From assembly GCA_002782365.1 (NCBI GenBank), contig PFHP01000014.1, positions 1 to 8,798 on the forward strand: DNA of 8,798 nt. Direction: 5' to 3'. The position numbers were made by a program, and so were the translations under genes. Each line of letters opens with the position of its first letter. Position 1 is the first letter of the stretch. The notes beneath the pieces were generated by a model. That model did not search any database. It had not been told where the DNA came from and worked only from the letters and a program-made list of their open reading frames with translations. This document shows positions 5,426 to 8,798 of this stretch, one piece after another. The DNA is from Candidatus Kuenenbacteria bacterium CG_4_8_14_3_um_filter_39_15. GTDB lineage: Bacteria; Patescibacteriota; Patescibacteriia; UBA2196; GWA2-42-15.

Positions 5426-5553
5426 TCTCCTCCCCTTATAAAGGGGAGGTGTCCCCGACTTTATGTCGGGGACAGAGGGGTATGAACATTGATAAATTTT
5501 TACCACCCTGCCCCGATTTACATCGGGGCACCCCTCCTTAGAAAAGAGGGGAG
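5426..5553. repeat. Head-to-head pair of two-hairpin palindromic elements (BIME-like)
   Basis: Four strong hairpins lie between truB and rpsT: CCTCCCCTT/AAGGGGAGG (5429-5449), TGTCCCCGAC/GTCGGGGACA (5450-5474), TGCCCCGAT/ATCGGGGCA (5509-5530) and CCCCTC/GAGGGG (5531-5551). The reverse complement of the right pair aligns with the left pair in the order CTCCCC hairpin, GTG, CCCCGA hairpin, CAG-G-GGT. This is therefore two inverted copies of one unit of about 50 bases, separated by about 25 AT-rich bases. Strong RNA hairpins here could also end the truB transcript, but no U-run follows on either strand. Confidence 0.75.
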
Positions 5554-5564
5554 ATAAAAAAATT

Positions 5565-5593
5565 TTGACACCAAACAATCCTCGTGTTAAACT
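5565..5593 (+). promoter_or_regulatory. rpsT promoter with consensus -35 and extended -10
   Basis: TTGACA (5565-5570), a 17-base spacer, then TAAACT (5588-5593) preceded by TG at 5585-5586, giving an extended -10. The predicted start is near 5600, giving a leader of about 100 bases before rpsT. It lies directly after the palindromic block. Confidence 0.65.
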
Positions 5594-5620
5594 GTCCTTA
5601 ATTAATAATAAAGTGTAGGT

Positions 5621-5685
5621 CACTGCGGTGCCTTCGGCACAACGCAGTGCCCGTTCTCACTACTCGGACTGAATCAATTCAGTCC
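5621..5685 (+). promoter_or_regulatory. Structured 5' leader of rpsT with two strong hairpins
   Basis: Hairpin 1 (5621-5649) is CACTGCG, GTGCC-TTC-GGCAC, AA, CGCAGTG: a 12-base-pair stem with a two-base bulge. Hairpin 2 (5666-5685) is GGACTGAAT-CA-ATTCAGTCC, and a weaker GTTC/GAAC pairing may extend it outward. They end 18 bases before the ATG. S20 synthesis is autogenously controlled in some bacteria, so a regulatory role is possible. A mobile palindromic element is the alternative. The remaining bases of the 5407-5703 gap hold nothing else recognisable. Confidence 0.5.
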
Positions 5686-5703
5686 TCGTTAAACGCTCGA
5701 ACT

Positions 5704-5970
5704 ATGCCTCAATTAAAACAGTCAGCTAAACGTTTGCGCCAATCAATAAAACGCGCCGTAGCTAACAAACGCGTCAAGGACAACATTGATTATCTTTTGC
5801 GCAACTTTAAAAAAGCACTCACTGCTAAAAACAAAGAACAAGCTCAAGATTTTGCCAAAAAATTAATCAGATCAATCGATAAGGCGGCTAAACGCAATAT
5901 TTATCATCCCAATAAAGCTGCCCGCAAAAAATCCAGAATGATTAAAAAACTGAATCAATTAAAATCATAG
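5704..5970 (+). CDS. rpsT: 30S ribosomal protein S20
   Basis: 88 residues, basic, close to the usual S20 length. It starts MPQLKQSAKRLRQSIKRAVANK and contains the family's C-terminal signature SIDKAAKRNIYHPNKAARKKSRM. S20 is a primary binding protein of 16S rRNA in the small subunit. An in-frame GTG at 5647 would add 19 residues encoded by the leader hairpin region; those residues do not look like S20, so the ATG at 5704 is chosen. There is no SD at the start. The gene has its own promoter near 5565-5593 and converges on holA, with 12 bases between the two stop codons and no visible terminator there. Confidence 0.95.
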   Translation: MPQLKQSAKRLRQSIKRAVANKRVKDNIDYLLRNFKKALTAKNKEQAQDFAKKLIRSIDKAAKRNIYHPNKAARKKSRMIKKLNQLKS

Positions 5971-5982
5971 CTCTGCGGATAT

Positions 5983-6933
5983 TTAAATTTCAACAATAAA
6001 TAATTCCAAAACCGTCTGGCCGCTCTCCCCTAATTTTAAGCGAATATCCGTCTCAAGCAATTTATTATATATCCTCTTTAATTCAAGAAAGCTATACTTA
6101 CTTGCCTGTGGTATGGCTTTTTGTATGGCAAAAGGATGCAACGAAAGTTTACTGGCAATACTCCGGCTGTTGCTCTCGCCCTTGTCAAGTTCGTTTCTTA
6201 CCTGAATTAAAATCCTGAACTGCCTGACAATCATCGTTAATAAATAAATGTCATTTACTCCCGCCGCCAGTTGGTCATTGATTAACTTTAAGGCCAGTTG
6301 TTTATTCTTAAGAGCGATGGCATCGCACAGATTAAAAATATTATCGTCAATTTTAAACAAGACCGATTCTCCAATGTCTTCTTGAACAATTTCGCCTTGA
6401 CGAGTTCTGGCAATCAGCTTATCAATCTCGCCAGCTAAGGCCCATAAATTTCCATCAGATTTACTCGCCAAAAGACCGGCATTCTGTAAATTTATTCTGC
6501 CGCCTTTTTGTCTCACCCTTGCTTCTATCCACTTCACCAAATCATTATTTAAAAGCAGCTCAAACTCTTCCTTAAATTTACCACCGGCCAAGTATTTGAA
6601 CAGCGCCGACCGCTTGTCCGGTTTTTCGTCCCAAAAAATTATCACATTGTCTTTGAGCGAATCCCGATAATTCCCCTTTTTTAAAATCTCCAAAACCTCT
6701 GTTTGAAAATTTTTCTGCCTTTTAAAAACATCGCGCGCGACAATCATCCTTTTGGGCGACAAAAATGACTGGGTAGCCACCGCTTTATTAAACTCATCAA
6801 TGCTGATTTTTTCCCCGTCAAGCGCTGCTAAATTAAAACCAGACTTATCAACTTGCCTGATAAATTTCTCTTTCAGACTATTCAGTTTTTCCCGCGCCCG
6901 AAAAGTATCCGGGCCGTAAAGAAAGATGACCAT
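5983..6933 (-). CDS. holA: DNA polymerase III subunit delta
   Basis: HolA is the delta subunit of the clamp loader, the wrench that opens the sliding clamp during replication. Features seen are the N-terminal MVIFLYGPDTFRAREKL, LSPKRMIVARDVFK, FWDEKPDKRSALFKYL, a GNLWALAGEIDKLI segment typical of the middle domain, and the C-terminal collar region IFNLCDAIALKNKQLALKLINDQ and LLTMIVRQFRILIQ. The ATG at 6933 gives 316 residues and puts the family-typical FLYG at the N-terminus. An upstream in-frame GTG at 6963 would add ten hydrophobic residues and is less likely. It lies 65 bases downstream of the toxin gene on the same strand and could be partly co-transcribed with it. No SD is seen. Confidence 0.92.
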   Translation of the reverse strand: MVIFLYGPDTFRAREKLNSLKEKFIRQVDKSGFNLAALDGEKISIDEFNKAVATQSFLSPKRMIVARDVFKRQKNFQTEVLEILKKGNYRDSLKDNVIIFWDEKPDKRSALFKYLAGGKFKEEFELLLNNDLVKWIEARVRQKGGRINLQNAGLLASKSDGNLWALAGEIDKLIARTRQGEIVQEDIGESVLFKIDDNIFNLCDAIALKNKQLALKLINDQLAAGVNDIYLLTMIVRQFRILIQVRNELDKGESNSRSIASKLSLHPFAIQKAIPQASKYSFLELKRIYNKLLETDIRLKLGESGQTVLELFIVEI

Positions 6934-6972
6934 ATCTAAAATAATTAATAAAAACCTTGCCACAAAAGCAAG

Positions 6973-6981
6973 ATTCTAACA
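6973..6981 (-). promoter_or_regulatory. Possible extended -10 of holA
   Basis: The minus strand reads TGTTAGAAT, a TGn plus TAGAAT extended -10. Transcription would start near 6966, about 33 bases before the ATG at 6933. No clear -35 is present. Confidence 0.3.
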
Positions 6982-6998
6982 TCAAATAATCAACATAC

Positions 6999-7286
6999 TT
7001 ATCTCAATCGCAGGTTTAATTTCTTATAAAAATTCTCCCTATTGCCTATCATAATCACCAAAATTACTAGCTCTTGCTCATAGATATCATAAATAATCCT
7101 ATATTCTATGCCCTGAAAAGAAAAACCAAACTTCCATAAACTTATCTTTTTAATTCTAAGTCTTTCTCCCTGTCTTGGGTTTAGGCTTAAGGCAGGCAAA
7201 ATTTCACCAACTATCATTTCTCTTGCTCCGCTATCCAGTTTTTTAAAATCTTTCTTAACACTTTTTCTAAACTTTATCTCGTACAT
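6999..7286 (-). CDS. RelE/ParE-superfamily toxin
   Basis: 95 residues, the usual size for this family. The N-terminus MYEIKFRKSVKKDFKKLD matches the two-helix start of RelE-like toxins. The C-terminal part YRIIYDIYEQELVILVIMIGNRENFYKK matches the RelE core strands (YRiiY...l.vl.ig.R...Y). RelE-type members cleave mRNA on the ribosome and ParE-type members poison gyrase; the sequence alone does not decide between them, though the NREnfY end is more RelE-like. It follows the antitoxin gene with three bases between stop and start, a standard toxin-antitoxin arrangement. Many chromosomal systems of this type are stress or maintenance modules; the role here is not known. Confidence 0.85.
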   Translation of the reverse strand: MYEIKFRKSVKKDFKKLDSGAREMIVGEILPALSLNPRQGERLRIKKISLWKFGFSFQGIEYRIIYDIYEQELVILVIMIGNRENFYKKLNLRLR

Positions 7287-7289
7287 AAG

Positions 7290-7553
7290 TTAAACTATAC
7301 TTTCTAACTCGGCTAAACTAATCACCGCGCCTCTTTCATATTCTACTCTTCCTTTTTTCGCTTCTTTTTCTATTAAATCAAGAATTTCTGGCTCTTCTAT
7401 CCAATCTTTATTTTTTAATAAACCAATCTTCTTTACCCGTAAAAGTTGTTTACAAATTTGACCGACCTGATCAGGAGTAAGCTGAATAACTATCTCAAAA
7501 GGATTATCTTTAATTTTAGCTTGCTTTAAATTTGTACGAATTTTGACACTCAT
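7290..7553 (-). CDS. Probable antitoxin of the RelE/ParE-type pair
   Basis: 87 residues, first gene of a two-gene operon with the RelE-like toxin. The call rests mainly on position, size and charge. It starts MSVKIRTNLKQAKIKD, has a predicted helix LTPDQVGQICKQLLRVKKIG, an acidic stretch WIEEPEILDLIEKEAKKG and ends RGAVISLAELESIV, a C-terminal style seen in several type II antitoxins. I do not recognise a specific DNA-binding fold (Phd, RelB or HTH). A consensus promoter with nearby inverted repeats precedes it, which fits autoregulation by the toxin-antitoxin complex. There is no SD before the ATG at 7553. Confidence 0.7.
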   Translation of the reverse strand: MSVKIRTNLKQAKIKDNPFEIVIQLTPDQVGQICKQLLRVKKIGLLKNKDWIEEPEILDLIEKEAKKGRVEYERGAVISLAELESIV

Positions 7554-7570
7554 ATAATTAATTTTATTTT

Positions 7571-7582
7571 ATCTATTTAGAT
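7571..7582. promoter_or_regulatory. Small inverted repeat at the toxin-antitoxin promoter, candidate operator
   Basis: ATCTA-TT-TAGAT lies at the downstream edge of the minus-strand -10 box and over the expected transcript start. Its position suits an operator for antitoxin autorepression, but a short AT-rich palindrome may be chance. Confidence 0.3.
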
Positions 7583-7609
7583 TATAACTTGCTGTGTTTT
7601 AACTGTCAA
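7581..7609 (-). promoter_or_regulatory. Perfect consensus promoter of the toxin-antitoxin operon
   Basis: On the minus strand TTGACA (7609-7604), a 17-base spacer and TATAAT (7586-7581): all twelve bases and the spacer match the sigma-70 consensus. The predicted start is near 7574, about 20 bases before the antitoxin ATG. Confidence 0.75.
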
Positions 7610-7617
7610 ATTTGACA
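7604..7617. promoter_or_regulatory. 14-bp perfect palindrome joining two back-to-back -35 boxes
   Basis: TGTCAAATTTGACA is fully self-complementary. Its left half is the -35 box of the minus-strand promoter and its right half is the -35 box of the plus-strand promoter. It may be an operator, or simply the result of two TTGACA boxes placed back to back two bases apart. Confidence 0.5.
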
Positions 7618-7640
7618 AATTTTTACTTTTATGCTAATGT
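7612..7640 (+). promoter_or_regulatory. Promoter of the lysozyme-like gene
   Basis: TTGACA (7612-7617), a 17-base spacer and TAATGT (7635-7640) with TG at 7632-7633 (extended -10). The predicted start near 7647 leaves a leader of about 110 bases. The -10 is weaker than that of the divergent promoter. Confidence 0.5.
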
Positions 7641-7673
7641 AATATGACCTCAAAATACCCAAATTCCGCCCTT

Positions 7674-7706
7674 TTTATCCTTATACTACCGGATAAATCA
7701 TTATCC
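7674..7706 (+). promoter_or_regulatory. Leader segment with two mutually exclusive stems
   Basis: GGATAAA (7691-7697) can pair with upstream TTTATCC (7674-7680, 7 bp, 10-base loop), or its first six bases can pair with downstream TTATCC (7701-7706, 4-base loop). Alternative pairing in a leader can act as a switch, but no ligand-binding core or terminator is recognised. Confidence 0.25.
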
Positions 7707-7746
7707 TGTCTTATAAAGATAAAAAGAAAAATTGACAACTTAATGA

Positions 7747-7752
7747 AAGGAG
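7747..7752 (+). promoter_or_regulatory. Strong Shine-Dalgarno site deciding a TTG start
   Basis: AAGGAG six bases before TTG at 7759. It fixes the start of the lysozyme-like gene at a rare TTG codon and is one of only two good SD sites in the window. Confidence 0.75.
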
Positions 7753-7758
7753 AAAATC

Positions 7759-8670
7759 TTGAGAAGAAAAATCGTTTTTTTGTGTGGGGTGGTGTTTATT
7801 GGATTTTTTTCTCAAGATGTCACTCCACAAACTTCCGCGCCAGATTCTCTGGACGCGGAAACCCAAAAGGTTTTTGAGTTGCTGGGATTCAAGCCCCCAA
7901 AAATTGGGTCGGTAAAAACCGACACAAAAACCGACTCAATCCCCCCAGCCCAGCCCGCCGTCTCCCAACCCCCAGCCGACACGACCGCCAAAGTCGCCGT
8001 TGAGCCAGCCAAAACTTATTATTCCCGAGTCATAACAACCCAGGTAATAAGTTCAGGCGGCCAGCAATACGCATCAGCGTATTCGGCCTACCCAGGCTAT
8101 GGTGCATATTCTGGTTATATTTCTTATGAGGACCAAGCCAGGATAGCACAAGAGCAGGCAAAAAACATTGTCGAGCAACTCGCGCGAGAAACCGCGCAAG
8201 AGATTGCAAGGCAGGACAGCTTGCGTCTTGCCAATGCAACAAAACAATGGGAAGAAATTGGCATGCGCCGCCCGCACTATCAACCCTTCCCGGTTGACGG
8301 CTCCGAGCTTGATCGTTTTCTTTGGTCGCTTGGAAAATTGGAATCAGGGCATCGGTATTATATCCATAACCCCTATTCTGGGGCTTATGGAAAATACCAA
8401 TTCGTCCCGTCAACCTGGCGGCTTTGGGCAAGCCGTTATGCTCAAACCAACGGCAAAAACGCCGCCGAGCAAACGCCGGAAAACCAGGAGAGAGTGGCGC
8501 GTTTTAAAACTCAAACTCTCTATGGTCAGTACGGCAACTGGTGGGATGTTGCCAGTATCTGGTTTTCTGGACGGCCATATAGTTCATTCCAGCGACCCTG
8601 GCAAATTAGTGACGGCTACATGTCGCTACCCGGCTATACGAGAGCCGTGGTCAGGGGGATGAATCAATAA
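7759..8670 (+). CDS. Secreted lysozyme/transglycosylase-like protein
   Basis: 303 residues from a TTG start set by a strong SD. Residues 1-18 are a signal peptide (RRK, then IVFLCGVVFIGFF). Residues 50-85 are a Pro/Thr/Lys linker, 103-122 are Tyr/Gly/Ser/Ala-rich (YASAYSAYPGYGAYSGY), and 123-165 look helical and charged. The C-terminal domain (about 183-290) has the lysozyme-like fold pattern LGKLESGHRY with probable catalytic Glu195, then GAYGKYQFVPSTW (208-220) and NWWDVASIWFSG (260-271), as in Rpf- and SLT-type peptidoglycan-cleaving domains. The protein probably acts outside the membrane on the cell's own wall or on a neighbour's. It lies 60 bases upstream of another exported protein with no terminator between, so the two are probably one operon. 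Base composition and SD use differ from the genes to the left. Confidence 0.8.
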   Translation: MRRKIVFLCGVVFIGFFSQDVTPQTSAPDSLDAETQKVFELLGFKPPKIGSVKTDTKTDSIPPAQPAVSQPPADTTAKVAVEPAKTYYSRVITTQVISSGGQQYASAYSAYPGYGAYSGYISYEDQARIAQEQAKNIVEQLARETAQEIARQDSLRLANATKQWEEIGMRRPHYQPFPVDGSELDRFLWSLGKLESGHRYYIHNPYSGAYGKYQFVPSTWRLWASRYAQTNGKNAAEQTPENQERVARFKTQTLYGQYGNWWDVASIWFSGRPYSSFQRPWQISDGYMSLPGYTRAVVRGMNQ

Positions 8671-8730
8671 CAAAAAAAACAAAAATTCAAATGTCCTGCT
8701 CCCGGGACGAAAAATATGGGAGAGGAAAAA

Positions 8731-8798
8731 ATGAAAACAAAATTATTCTATTTCGTCTGGGCAGCGATTTTCATCGCTTTAATTGCTCCCGCTCCCGC
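8731..8798 (+). CDS. N-terminus of an exported protein, cut by window edge
   Basis: An ATG at 8731 follows a purine-rich SD (AGAGG, five bases upstream). The visible reading frame is MKTKLFYFVWAAIFIALIAP and onward: a lysine-bearing n-region, a hydrophobic core and an APAPA end that fits a signal peptidase I site. Only 22 full codons are visible, so nothing can be said of the mature protein. It is 60 bases after the lysozyme-like gene on the same strand and is probably its operon partner. Confidence 0.7.
   Translation, partial: MKTKLFYFVWAAIFIALIAPAP

Noticed and set aside
5426..5553. CRISPR array
   Set aside because: The repeats are inverted, not direct, with no regular spacers and no cas gene in the window.
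5420..5623. 67-codon minus-strand open frame between truB and rpsT
   Set aside because: It consists almost entirely of the palindromic hairpin block and the rpsT promoter; its openness comes from repeat composition.
5647..5703. GTG start adding 19 residues to S20
   Set aside because: The added residues come from the leader hairpins and do not resemble S20. The family-typical N-terminus begins at 5704.
7644..7877. 77-codon plus-strand frame
   Set aside because: It covers the leader and overlaps the lysozyme-like gene out of frame. The latter has a strong SD, a signal peptide and a known domain.
7896..7923. Two adjacent small inverted repeats at the start of the lysozyme-like gene
   Set aside because: They fall in a repetitive Lys/Thr/Asp coding stretch (SVKTDTKTDS) and are short; a structural role is possible but unsupported.
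8030..8662. Open frames on both strands inside the lysozyme-like gene
   Set aside because: These are shadows of a GC-richer coding region with no independent signals.

Overview
The window looks like a chromosomal piece of a Patescibacteria (Candidate Phyla Radiation) genome, probably of the Parcubacteria type. The case is indirect. Most of it is AT-rich and tightly packed. Most starts lack a Shine-Dalgarno (SD) sequence. A TruB fused to an archaeal-type FAD-synthase-like domain, a TSP3-repeat membrane protein and a giant cysteine-rich exported protein fit that group. No rRNA or tRNA gene is visible, so the taxonomy is an inference.

Layout. Positions 1-3157 (minus strand) hold a two-gene surface operon: a 198-residue membrane-anchored protein with two thrombospondin-type-3 calcium loops, then, 3 bases downstream, a very large exported protein of which 852 codons are visible. 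That protein has a signal peptide, one canonical EF-hand loop and repeated Cx6C modules, and it runs off the left edge. ksgA/rsmA follows on the minus strand (3279-4130), divergent from truB (4258-5406, plus). rpsT (5704-5970, plus) has its own strong promoter and a highly structured leader. holA (5983-6933, minus) converges on rpsT. Upstream of holA lies a RelE/ParE-type toxin-antitoxin pair (6999-7553, minus). A back-to-back promoter pair separates it from a secreted lysozyme-like protein (7759-8670, plus) and the start of another exported protein (8731 to the right edge).

The most unusual content is a set of small palindromic repeats. Three copies of one ~70-bp element (4178-4247, 4731-4800, 3481-3550) share identical internal spacing, a conserved CCGCC/GGCGG outer stem and a small hairpin with a compensatory base-pair change. 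One copy forms the leader of truB. One lies in frame inside truB, adding about 23 residues just before the CSSGTYIRSL motif. One lies in frame inside ksgA in the opposite orientation relative to the reading direction. A second family forms a head-to-head pair of two-hairpin units between truB and rpsT (5426-5553). A core of it recurs downstream of ksgA. Heptanucleotide CAGCNNN tracts occur in frame in truB and in the TSP3 gene. This pattern resembles Rickettsia palindromic elements and REP/BIME elements. It suggests small non-autonomous elements that spread through this genome, including inside housekeeping genes.

The right end (about 7640 onward) differs from the rest. Both of its genes have good SD sequences, and a sampled line is about 50% G+C against about 38% in holA. 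It may be a horizontally acquired segment, a differently expressed gene set or an assembly join.
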